Assembly (NCBI GenBank): GCA_905234425.1
Contig: CAJOHR010000005.1
Span: 1-39,433 of the forward strand
Length of the DNA stretch: 39,433 bases
Reading direction: 5' to 3'
DNA from: an uncultured Oscillospiraceae bacterium
GTDB lineage: Bacteria > Bacillota > Clostridia > Oscillospirales > Oscillospiraceae
The notes beneath the pieces are model-generated. The model was given only the letters and a program-made list of their open reading frames with translations. It had not been told where the DNA came from and ran no database searches. Every line of letters starts with the position of its first letter. Positions within the stretch are counted from its first letter, which is position 1. This document shows positions 6,691 through 14,176 of this stretch, piece by piece. Position numbers and translations under genes: made by a program.

Positions 6691-8865
6691 TCAGCGCCGA
6701 AACAGGGAACGGAACCGCTGGAACAATCCGCCCGTTTCCTTTGCCGTCTCCGCCGGCTCCGGGACCACCGGTTCCTCTGCGGGGGCCGGTTCCTCCGGAT
6801 TCACGCGGAGCTTGCTGAAATATCGATACAGCGCCTCCTGCGAGGAGGTGCCCTCTCCGCCGGGCTCCCGCACGTAGCTGCCGTCCGACTGCATCCGCCG
6901 GGCCTTTTCCCGGTCGTTCCGCAGGGCGGTGAGAATCACGTTGATCTGCGCTCTGGTTTCCGGGGTTCTGACCTCCATAAAGGCCTCCACACGCCGGTTC
7001 AGATTCCGGTTTAGCAGATCGCCGGAGCCGATGAAAAGCCGCTGGTCAGCGCCCGCGCCGAAGCTGTAGATCCTGGAGTGCTCCAGCCATCGTCCCACCA
7101 CGCTCTTCACCACAATGTTCTCCGTTTCCCCGGGGATTCCGGGGCAGAGACAGCAGATGCCGCGGATGAACAGCTCGATCTGAACGCCCGCCTGAGAGCA
7201 TTCGATGAGCTTTTCCATGATATCCAGGCTGTTGAGGGAGTTTACCTTGATGGAGACCCGTCCGGCGTCGCCCTTTTCCTTTTCCCGGTCCAGCATCTCC
7301 AGTACGCGGCTCTTGAAGCTCAAAGGCGCGATCCACAGAGTATGAACCTCCGGAGGCACCTCCTTGTTGATCAGCGCCGCAAAGACCGCTTCCGCGTCCC
7401 GGCCTGCCGCCTCGTCGGAGGTGATCAGAGACAGGTCCGTGTACTGCTCGCCGGTCACCTCGTTGTAGTTTCCGGTGCCCACCTGAGTGATGTAGGAGAT
7501 GTTCCCGCCGTGCTGCCTGGTGATGACGAAGAGCTTGCTGTGGACCTTTTTATCCTCCAAGCCGTAGATCACCCGGCAGCCCGCGTCCTCCAGCATTTCC
7601 GAATAGTCGATGTTGTTCTGCTCGTCGAACCGGGCCCGAAGCTCCAGCAGGCAGAGCACGTCCTTTCCCCGATCCGCGGCGTATGCCAGCGCCGCGGCGA
7701 TTTTGCTGCTGGCGGACATGCGATAGAGGGTGATCTTAATGGAGAGCACCTCCGGATCGTCCGCCGCCTCATAGATCAGATCCACAAAGGGAAGCATACT
7801 TTGGAACGGGAAGCTGAGGAGCAGATCGTGGTCCTCGATGTACCGGAAATACTCGCCCTTTTTCAGACCGATATCCCGCGCGGGCTTCCGCTCCTCGTAG
7901 CGGAAATGGTCCTGGCTGCTGATGCCGGACCGGAAGGAGAGGTCAAAGGGAACGTTGGGCGTAAACACGCTGTTTTCCGGGACCCGCAGCTTCTTGATCA
8001 GAAACGCCATGGCCGTATCGTTCAGCTTGCCGTAGATCTGGGCCCGGACCGGGATCTCCCGCTTCCGTTTTGTCAGCATGGCGACGGTCTTCTGGCGAAG
8101 ATCCTCGTCCTTTGCGGAAGCGGCGCTGGTCAGAAATACGTCTGCGTTCCGGGTGACCTTCACGATCGCCGACTGAACGATTTCCTCTTTCTTGAGCAGC
8201 AGCGGCAGGAAATGCCGGATGAGCCGGTCCGTGAGGACGATCTTCTGGCAGCCGTCGATCTCAAAGGAGAGATAGGACGGCGCCCGATCCAGGGGGATCA
8301 CAGCCAGCTTCTGCTCGCTGCCCCGGCCCAGGAATGCGATGACATAGGATTCCTCGCCCCAAAGGAAGGGGAGCGGCTTGGTCATGTCGATGATCTGGGG
8401 ATTGAGCATGCCCTTGATGTCGCCGAAGAGCTTTTTGCTCATGAGCTCGTCCACCTTGCTGACCTTCTTGAAGTCCAGCACATCCACGCTGTGGGCCTTG
8501 AGCTCCTCCCGGATGGCCTTCCAGACGCTCTCCATCAGCGTCTGCTGCTCCTTGGTCACCTTCAGCACTGCCTGGATCTGCTCTGACGGCAGCATGCCGG
8601 AGAGAGGGTCCCGAAGGTCCGGCGTCAAGAGGGCGTGGTGCGTCAGGATGCCGATGCGCACCCGATAAAACTCCTCCAGGTTGGATTGGTAGATCATCAG
8701 GAACTTGAGCCGCTCCAGCAGGGGAACCGTCGGGTCTGCCGCCTCCAGCAGCACCCGCTGGTTAAAGGCCAGCCAGCTGATTTCCCGATTGATGTAGGTG
8801 GCTTCCGGCGCTTCCGGCTTGCCGGAGGCGTTCTTTTTGACTTTTTCTTTTTCCTTGACGGCCAT
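6691..8865 (-). CDS. ppk1: Polyphosphate kinase 1
   Basis: The 724-residue PPK1 reversibly polymerises the gamma-phosphate of ATP into inorganic polyphosphate. Its N-terminal domain shows INREISWLAFNQRVL and QSNLEEFYRVRIG. The two phospholipase-D-like catalytic domains contain the histidine that becomes phosphorylated (His442 in KKVHSKLFV) and the second conserved histidine (His596 in LEHSRIYSFG). These correspond to His435 and His592 of the E. coli enzyme. The core ends near residue 685. A proline/glutamate-rich linker follows (about residues 688-710) and then a basic-aromatic end, GLFQRFRSLFRR, which is not part of the usual catalytic core. The gene starts 3 bases after the upstream phosphotransferase stop, so the two are clearly one operon. 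Confidence 0.95.
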   Translation of the reverse strand: MAVKEKEKVKKNASGKPEAPEATYINREISWLAFNQRVLLEAADPTVPLLERLKFLMIYQSNLEEFYRVRIGILTHHALLTPDLRDPLSGMLPSEQIQAVLKVTKEQQTLMESVWKAIREELKAHSVDVLDFKKVSKVDELMSKKLFGDIKGMLNPQIIDMTKPLPFLWGEESYVIAFLGRGSEQKLAVIPLDRAPSYLSFEIDGCQKIVLTDRLIRHFLPLLLKKEEIVQSAIVKVTRNADVFLTSAASAKDEDLRQKTVAMLTKRKREIPVRAQIYGKLNDTAMAFLIKKLRVPENSVFTPNVPFDLSFRSGISSQDHFRYEERKPARDIGLKKGEYFRYIEDHDLLLSFPFQSMLPFVDLIYEAADDPEVLSIKITLYRMSASSKIAAALAYAADRGKDVLCLLELRARFDEQNNIDYSEMLEDAGCRVIYGLEDKKVHSKLFVITRQHGGNISYITQVGTGNYNEVTGEQYTDLSLITSDEAAGRDAEAVFAALINKEVPPEVHTLWIAPLSFKSRVLEMLDREKEKGDAGRVSIKVNSLNSLDIMEKLIECSQAGVQIELFIRGICCLCPGIPGETENIVVKSVVGRWLEHSRIYSFGAGADQRLFIGSGDLLNRNLNRRVEAFMEVRTPETRAQINVILTALRNDREKARRMQSDGSYVREPGGEGTSSQEALYRYFSKLRVNPEEPAPAEEPVVPEPAETAKETGGLFQRFRSLFRR

Positions 8866-8868
8866 GGC

Positions 8869-10356
8869 TTACAGCCCCTTTGCAGGATGTTCTTCCACCG
8901 CCCGCTCCAGCGCCTTCACAATGATTCGGAGCGCCTTGATCCGGGCGTATTTCTTGTCGTTGGACTCGATGATGTACCAGGGAGCGTTTTCCGTGCTGGT
9001 CTTTTGCAGCATTTCGTCGACGGCCTCCTCGTACTGGGGCCATTTCTCCCGGTTCCGCCAGTCCTCCTCCGTGAGCTTCCACTGTTTTTCCGGGGTGTTT
9101 TGCCGGTCGGTGAACCGGGCAAGCTGGGTGTCCTGATCGATCTGGATCCAGAATTTCAGCACCACCGCGCCCCAATCCGTGAGCTGACGCTCAAATTCAT
9201 TGATTTCGTTGTAGGCCCGCTTCCAGTCCTTCTCTGTGCAGTAGCCCTCCAGTCGTTCCACCATGACCCGGCCGTACCAGGTCCGGTCGAAGATGGTGAT
9301 ATGGCCCGTCCGGGGCAGCCTGGTCCAGAAGCGCCAGAGATACTGCCGGTTGAGCTCATGGGGCTCCGGCGATGCGATGGGGATGACGTCCACGCCTCTG
9401 GGGTCCAGGGGCGTGGCCACCCGTCGGATATTTCCGCCCTTTCCGGCCGCGTCCCAGCCTTCATAGCAGAGAACCACCGGAATGCGCCGCCGGTAGATGG
9501 TGTTGTGAAGGGCTTCGAGACGATCCTGGAGCTTTTTCAGCTCCCTCTTGTATTCCTCGTCCTCCAGAGCCGGGCTCAGATCCACGCTGGACAACGGCGG
9601 CATGGGGATAAGCGGGAAGTCCGCCTGGAAGGGATCGCCCACATACCGACCCTTTTCCAATCCGCGCTCGATGGTTTTCACCAGCAGACGCAGGGCCTCC
9701 AGGGCGGCAGGCCGTTTCTTGGAGCCGTCGAGAATGTGCCAGGGAAGGGGCTTGTTTGTCCGCTCCATAAAGTCGTCGTAGGCCATCTGGAAAATCTTAT
9801 ATTCCCGATGCTGCCAGATATCCTCTTCGGTAACCCGCCATTCCGTCTCATAGTTTTCCTTCAACTCGCAGATCCGTTTCCGCTGTTCCTCCTGGTCAAT
9901 GTGCAGGAACAGCTTCAGAACCAGATAGCCGCCGTCCCGGAGCTGCCGCTCAAACTCCACAGCGGAGCGGATGTAGGCCTTGTACTGCTTTACGGTGATC
10001 TCCCGGCGGAGATACCGGCGGACAGCGCCCTCCATCCAGCCCGAATCGTAGAACATGATCTTGCCGTTTTCCGGGATCTCCTTGGCATAGCGATACAGGA
10101 AGGGATACCGGTCCTCGTTTTCCGGCAGCGAGGCAGGGGACACAACATTGAAGAATCTGGGGTCCAGCTCCCGGATCAGTTCATTGATCAGGCTGCCCTT
10201 GCCGGCGGCGGCCCAGCCCTCCACCAGTACGATCACAGGCAGCCCCTTTTCCCGCAGAGGCTGCTGAAGACCGAGCAGATGTTCCCGCAGTTCCTTCAAT
10301 TCTGCCTTTACCTGGCTTTTCTCCCCGTGCTTCGGGGGCTTCCAATCCTTAAGCAT
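8869..10356 (-). CDS. pap: Polyphosphate:AMP phosphotransferase (two-domain PPK2)
   Basis: This 495-residue protein is two fused PPK2 domains. Each has a Walker A loop: GWAAAGKGS at residues 47-55 and GWDAAGKGG near residue 300. The C-terminal half has the full second signature DRTWYGRVMVERLEG, whereas the N-terminal half has the altered YDSGWMEGAVRRYLR. The C-terminal domain is therefore probably the catalytic one. The fused architecture is that of PAP, which transfers phosphate from polyphosphate to AMP to make ADP. PPK1 makes the polymer, so the adjacent genes form a store-and-spend pair. A sigma-A promoter lies about 80 bases upstream, and AAGGAGGAAGC precedes the ATG. Confidence 0.92.
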   Translation of the reverse strand: MLKDWKPPKHGEKSQVKAELKELREHLLGLQQPLREKGLPVIVLVEGWAAAGKGSLINELIRELDPRFFNVVSPASLPENEDRYPFLYRYAKEIPENGKIMFYDSGWMEGAVRRYLRREITVKQYKAYIRSAVEFERQLRDGGYLVLKLFLHIDQEEQRKRICELKENYETEWRVTEEDIWQHREYKIFQMAYDDFMERTNKPLPWHILDGSKKRPAALEALRLLVKTIERGLEKGRYVGDPFQADFPLIPMPPLSSVDLSPALEDEEYKRELKKLQDRLEALHNTIYRRRIPVVLCYEGWDAAGKGGNIRRVATPLDPRGVDVIPIASPEPHELNRQYLWRFWTRLPRTGHITIFDRTWYGRVMVERLEGYCTEKDWKRAYNEINEFERQLTDWGAVVLKFWIQIDQDTQLARFTDRQNTPEKQWKLTEEDWRNREKWPQYEEAVDEMLQKTSTENAPWYIIESNDKKYARIKALRIIVKALERAVEEHPAKGL

Positions 10357-10437
10357 TGCTTCCTCCTTTTCCGGGCCGGCGCGGCCCCGTGTATTCCGTA
10401 TTTTTCTGACGCAGATTTCGGCGGTCCTTCTGTCCGT

Positions 10438-10466
10438 ATTTTACGACAGGCGCGGCTGGAAGTCAA
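10438..10466 (-). promoter_or_regulatory. Sigma-A promoter of the pap-ppk1-ROK operon
   Basis: On the minus strand TTGACT (10461-10466) and TAAAAT (10438-10443) are 17 bases apart. The leader of about 75 nt contains a small GC hairpin (10373-10387). This promoter is divergent from the recO promoter. Confidence 0.82.
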
Positions 10467-10512
10467 CGAAAACAGCCCAGATTTATGCCCCCGGCATATA
10501 CCGGATTGTGAA

Positions 10513-10541
10513 TTGAATTTCCTGCGAACCTGTGCTATAAT
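10513..10541 (+). promoter_or_regulatory. Sigma-A promoter of recO-mutS2
   Basis: TTGAAT (10513-10518) and TATAAT (10536-10541) are 17 bases apart. The predicted transcript start near 10548 makes the ATG at 10553 almost leaderless and supports the later recO start at 10577. Confidence 0.85.
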
Positions 10542-10576
10542 TTGGAGGTATTATGAGCGCTGTCGGAGGGATGCCT

Positions 10577-11341
10577 ATGTATTATACGGTCAACGGGCTT
10601 GTCCTCCGGGAGGCGGCCTATAAGGAAAGCGACAAGATCCTGACGCTGCTCACCGATGAGATGGGCCGCATGACCGTGAAGGCCAGAGGCGTCCGGCGGA
10701 AGAACAGCCCCCTGCGGGCGGGCTGCCAGCTTCTGACCTACGGGGAATTCACCCTGTATGAGCGAAAGGGCTATTACACCGTCAATGAGGTGGAGCCTCT
10801 TCGGCTGTTCGATGGGCTGCGGCAGGACATTGAGCTTCTATCGCTGGGTTCCTACTTTGCCCAGCTCCTGGAGACGGTTTCCGCCGAGGGGCAGAGCGAT
10901 CCGGAGGTTCTGAATCTGGGGCTGAACTGTCTCTATGCCCTGGAGCAGCTGAAGCGCCCCCAGGCGCTGGTAAAGGCCGTCTTCGAGCTGCGGCTGCTCT
11001 GTCTGATCGGCTTCGCGCCCAGACTCGAAGGCTGCGGGCGGTGCGGCGCGCCGGCGGCAAGCTGCTTTCTGCTGCAGGAGGGCATTCTGCTATGCGACAG
11101 CTGCAAAGCGGGTCCTTCCACAGGCCCCCGGGAGATCCTTTCCCCGGGCGTCCTGGCCGTCATGCGGCATATTGTGAGCTGTGAGAAGAAAAAACTCTTT
11201 TCCTTTACGCTCTCAGAGCCTGCCCGGCGGGAGCTGGCCCAGGTCGCAGAACGGTTTCTGCTGACCCAGCTTGGCCAGAGCTTTTCCGCTCTGGAATTTT
11301 ATAAACGACTGTTTCCCCAAGTGAATGGAGTGGCTTTATGA
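10577..11341 (+). CDS. recO: DNA repair protein RecO
   Basis: The 254-residue protein is RecO, the recombination mediator that works with RecF/RecR to load RecA on SSB-coated DNA. The N-terminal OB fold begins YYTVNGLVLREAAYKESDK, the usual RecO opening. A zinc-type cysteine group (CGRCG then CFLLQEGILLCDSC) lies around residues 150-180. I chose the ATG at 10577 because GGAGGG ends 6 bases before it and the promoter -10 leaves too little leader for the in-frame ATG at 10553. The recO gene often follows era in Firmicutes. Here the polyphosphate operon separates them. It overlaps mutS2 by ATGA. Confidence 0.93.
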   Translation: MYYTVNGLVLREAAYKESDKILTLLTDEMGRMTVKARGVRRKNSPLRAGCQLLTYGEFTLYERKGYYTVNEVEPLRLFDGLRQDIELLSLGSYFAQLLETVSAEGQSDPEVLNLGLNCLYALEQLKRPQALVKAVFELRLLCLIGFAPRLEGCGRCGAPAASCFLLQEGILLCDSCKAGPSTGPREILSPGVLAVMRHIVSCEKKKLFSFTLSEPARRELAQVAERFLLTQLGQSFSALEFYKRLFPQVNGVAL

Positions 11342-13719
11342 ACGAACTATACGAAAAATCTCTGCATACCCTGGAGCTGGATCGCGTCCTGGAACTTCTG
11401 GCGGACTGCTGCGCCACCGAGGAGGGAAAGACCCAGTCCCTTGGCCTTCGTCCCACGGACGACGTGGACGAGGTCCGGGTCCTGCTCCGGGAGACCTCCG
11501 ACGCCTGCCGGCTGGTGGAGCATAAGGGTGCGCCGGCCTTTCGGGATGTGAAGGACGTGAAGGCGTCTCTGCTCCGGGCGGACCGGGGTGGAAGTCTGAA
11601 CCAGATCGAGCTTCTCCGCATTGCCGGTGTGCTGCGGACCACCCGGACCGTCAAGGAATACGGGGAGAGCGACGGCACGGACCCCGGTGCTCTGGAACAC
11701 TATTTCTGGGCTCTGATGCCCAACCGCTATCTGGAGGACAAGATCTTCTCCGCCATCATCAGCGAGGAGGAGATCGCCGACAGCGCCAGTCCCGAGCTCA
11801 GCGACATCCGCCGCCATATGCGGGTCACAGGCAGCCGTGTCCGGGAGAGTCTCCAGAAAATCATCTCCTCGCCTACCTATGCCAAATACCTGCGGGACCC
11901 CATTATCACCATGCGGGGAGACCGCTATGTGGTCCCCGTCCGCAGCGAATATAAGAACGCCATTCCCGGCATGGTCCATGACGTGTCCTCCAGCGGCGGC
12001 ACCTTCTTTATTGAGCCCATGCAGGCGGTTCAGGCCAACAATGAGCTCCGGGAGCTGCTGATCCGGGAGAAAAAGGAGATCGAGCGGATTCTGGCCGAGC
12101 TTTCCGCCGAGGCCGCCGCTTACCGGGAGAACATCTCCACGGACTACGACATGCTGGTTTCCCTGGATGTGCGCTTCGCCAAGGCCAGACTCAGCTACAG
12201 CATGAAGGCCATGTGCCCCGAGGTGAACACCCAGGGCCGGATCGTGCTGAACCGGGCCAGGCATCCCCTGATCGACGCCAAGACCGTGGTTCCCATCACC
12301 GTCCGTCTGGGTGAGGAATTCGACACCCTGGTGATCACCGGCCCCAACACCGGCGGCAAGACCGTCACCCTGAAAACCATCGGCCTCCTGACGCTGATGG
12401 CGGAATGCGGACTGCACATTCCCGCCTCCGATGAGAGCTGCATCTCCGTGTTCCGAATGGTGCTGGCGGACATCGGCGACGAGCAGAGCATCGAGCAGTC
12501 CCTCTCCACCTTCTCCTCTCACATGAAGAACATCGTGGAGATCACGGAGCAGTGCGACGACAGCACCCTGGTGCTCTTCGACGAGCTGGGCGCCGGTACG
12601 GACCCCGCCGAGGGTGCGGCGCTGGCCATGGCGGTCATCGAGTTCTGCCGGAAGCTGGGCGCCAGGCTGGCCGCCACCACCCATTACGGAGAGCTGAAGC
12701 TCTACGCTATGCGGACAGAGGGCGTCATCAACGCCTCCTGCGAATTCGACGTGGAGACCCTTCGGCCCACCTACCGGCTTCTCATCGGGATCCCGGGCAA
12801 GTCCAACGCCTTTGCCATTTCCAAGCGCCTTGGGCTTAGCGATCTGATCATTGACGACGCCAGAAGCCTGGTGAGCGAAAATGACGTGAACTTTGAGGAT
12901 GTGCTCTCCCAGCTGGAGGCCCAGCGGCAGGCCATGGAGCAGGCCAGGATCGAGGCCGAGCAGATGCGGCTGGAGATGGAAAAGGCCAAGCAGCAGTCCG
13001 ATGAATGGAACCGGGAGATTCGGGAGGAACGGGACAAGGCCGTTTCCAAGGCCAGAAGAGACGCCCAGTATATCATTGAGGACGCCCGGCGGGCCGCCAA
13101 TCAGGCCATGGACGAGATCAAGCAGATGAAAAAACAGCTCAAGGACGCCGGTGCTGTGGAGAACATGAACCAGCGCCAGTCGGAGCTGCGAAGGAATCTC
13201 AATGAAGCCCAGGATCGTCTGTCCGGCGAAGAGGAGCGGAGGGACAACCGGGTCTCCGCCCGGCCGCCCAAGGAGGGCGACACGGTGGAGCTTTTGAAGC
13301 TGGGCACGCGGGCCACGGTCCTCCAGGTGAACAAGGACGGCACGCTTCAGATCCAGGCCGGTATTATGAAGCTCAGCGTGAAGCCGGAGGAGGTCTATCT
13401 GCTGCCCGATCAGAACAAGACCCAGGTGAAAAAGATCATTGAGCAGACCAATCGGGAGCTGCGGAACCTCACCGTCTCTGCGGAGGTGGATCTCCGCGGC
13501 ATGAGCTCCGACGAGGCCATCAATGCGCTGGACCTCTATCTGGACAACGCCCTCCGGGCCAAGCTGGGGACCATCCGTGTGATCCACGGAAAGGGAACCG
13601 GCGTCCTCCGAAAGGCCGTGCAGCAGCATCTGAAGCGCAATAAGCGCGTGAAATCCGTGCGCCTGGGGGTGTACGGAGAAGGGGAGGACGGTGTGACCAT
13701 CGCGGAGCTGGACGTATAA
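11338..13719 (+). CDS. mutS2: Endonuclease MutS2
   Basis: The 793-residue MutS2 has the MutS ATPase domain with Walker A GPNTGGKT (residues 335-342) and Walker B LVLFDELGAGTDP. It then has a long charged coiled coil (about 520-630) and a C-terminal Smr nuclease domain (about 715-793) with VDLRG and IHGKGTGVLR. It lacks the mismatch-recognition domain of MutS1. Family knowledge ties MutS2 to suppression of recombination and, in some Firmicutes, to rescue of collided ribosomes through its Smr/KOW parts. The KOW-like segment before Smr (EGDTVELLKLGTRATVLQV) is visible here. The gene is coupled to recO by a 4-base overlap. Confidence 0.95.
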   Translation: MNELYEKSLHTLELDRVLELLADCCATEEGKTQSLGLRPTDDVDEVRVLLRETSDACRLVEHKGAPAFRDVKDVKASLLRADRGGSLNQIELLRIAGVLRTTRTVKEYGESDGTDPGALEHYFWALMPNRYLEDKIFSAIISEEEIADSASPELSDIRRHMRVTGSRVRESLQKIISSPTYAKYLRDPIITMRGDRYVVPVRSEYKNAIPGMVHDVSSSGGTFFIEPMQAVQANNELRELLIREKKEIERILAELSAEAAAYRENISTDYDMLVSLDVRFAKARLSYSMKAMCPEVNTQGRIVLNRARHPLIDAKTVVPITVRLGEEFDTLVITGPNTGGKTVTLKTIGLLTLMAECGLHIPASDESCISVFRMVLADIGDEQSIEQSLSTFSSHMKNIVEITEQCDDSTLVLFDELGAGTDPAEGAALAMAVIEFCRKLGARLAATTHYGELKLYAMRTEGVINASCEFDVETLRPTYRLLIGIPGKSNAFAISKRLGLSDLIIDDARSLVSENDVNFEDVLSQLEAQRQAMEQARIEAEQMRLEMEKAKQQSDEWNREIREERDKAVSKARRDAQYIIEDARRAANQAMDEIKQMKKQLKDAGAVENMNQRQSELRRNLNEAQDRLSGEEERRDNRVSARPPKEGDTVELLKLGTRATVLQVNKDGTLQIQAGIMKLSVKPEEVYLLPDQNKTQVKKIIEQTNRELRNLTVSAEVDLRGMSSDEAINALDLYLDNALRAKLGTIRVIHGKGTGVLRKAVQQHLKRNKRVKSVRLGVYGEGEDGVTIAELDV

Positions 13720-13777
13720 AGAACACTGCCGTGGGTTCCGCGTCCGTTGTTTAGTTTGACGAATTCTCAACAAATGA

Positions 13778-13806
13778 TTGACGCGAAAAAGAAACTCTGA
13801 TATGAT
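13778..13806 (+). promoter_or_regulatory. Sigma-A promoter of the HPr gene
   Basis: TTGACG (13778-13783) and TATGAT (13801-13806) are 17 bases apart. The leader is about 40 nt. Confidence 0.85.
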
Positions 13807-13853
13807 AAGCACAAGATACAGGCATTGCCGCCGAACAATAAGGAGTGAACGTG

Positions 13854-14117
13854 ATGATTACGAAAAAGGTATTGATTGATAATCAGGTTGGCCTTCACGC
13901 CCGCCCCGCGACATTCTTTATTCAGAAAGCAAACGAGTTTAAGTGCTCGATTTGGATCGAATTTGAGGAACGCCGGGTGAACGCAAAGAGCTTGCTGGGA
14001 GTGTTGTCCCTGGGGATTGTCAAGGGCACCGAGATCACTTTGATTGCCGACGGGGCCGATGAAGAGGCCGCCCTGGACGCGCTTTCCAGACTGATCGCCA
14101 CTGATTTCGGCGAATAA
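13854..14117 (+). CDS. HPr-family phosphocarrier protein
   Basis: The 87-residue protein is HPr. With the ATG at 13854 the two regulatory residues fall exactly at the canonical positions: His15 in GLHARPA (phosphorylated by enzyme I) and Ser46 in NAKSLLGVLSLGI (target of HPr kinase). This supports the start, and AAGGAG lies 8 bases upstream. The presence of His15 separates it from Crh, which lacks that histidine. The gene has its own promoter and terminator, so it is monocistronic, away from any ptsI gene in the window. It could be the general PTS HPr or a catabolite-control paralogue. No sugar PTS genes are nearby to decide. Confidence 0.9.
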   Translation: MITKKVLIDNQVGLHARPATFFIQKANEFKCSIWIEFEERRVNAKSLLGVLSLGIVKGTEITLIADGADEEAALDALSRLIATDFGE

Positions 14118-14126
14118 GCAGATTCG

Positions 14127-14159
14127 AACACCTCATGGCGGCGCCATGAGGTGTTTTTT
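14127..14159 (+). terminator. Intrinsic terminator after HPr
   Basis: A perfect 13-bp stem (14127-14139 with 14143-14155, three-base loop) runs into a T tract. The uvrC ribosome binding site begins only five bases later, so read-through probably supplies part of uvrC expression. Confidence 0.88.
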
Positions 14160-14176
14160 CGATGGAGGATTCTATC

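Noticed and set aside
10553..10576. ATG at 10553 as the recO start
   Set aside because: It is only about five bases after the predicted transcription start and too close to the GGAGGT. The ATG at 10577 has a proper site and the canonical RecO N-terminus.
8635..10623. Plus-strand frame across the start of ppk1 and all of pap
   Set aside because: It runs through two clear minus-strand genes and their promoter, with no start signal or recognisable domain.
11347..13812. Long antisense frame across mutS2
   Set aside because: It is a shadow of a GC-rich gene with unmistakable MutS2 motifs in the plus frame.
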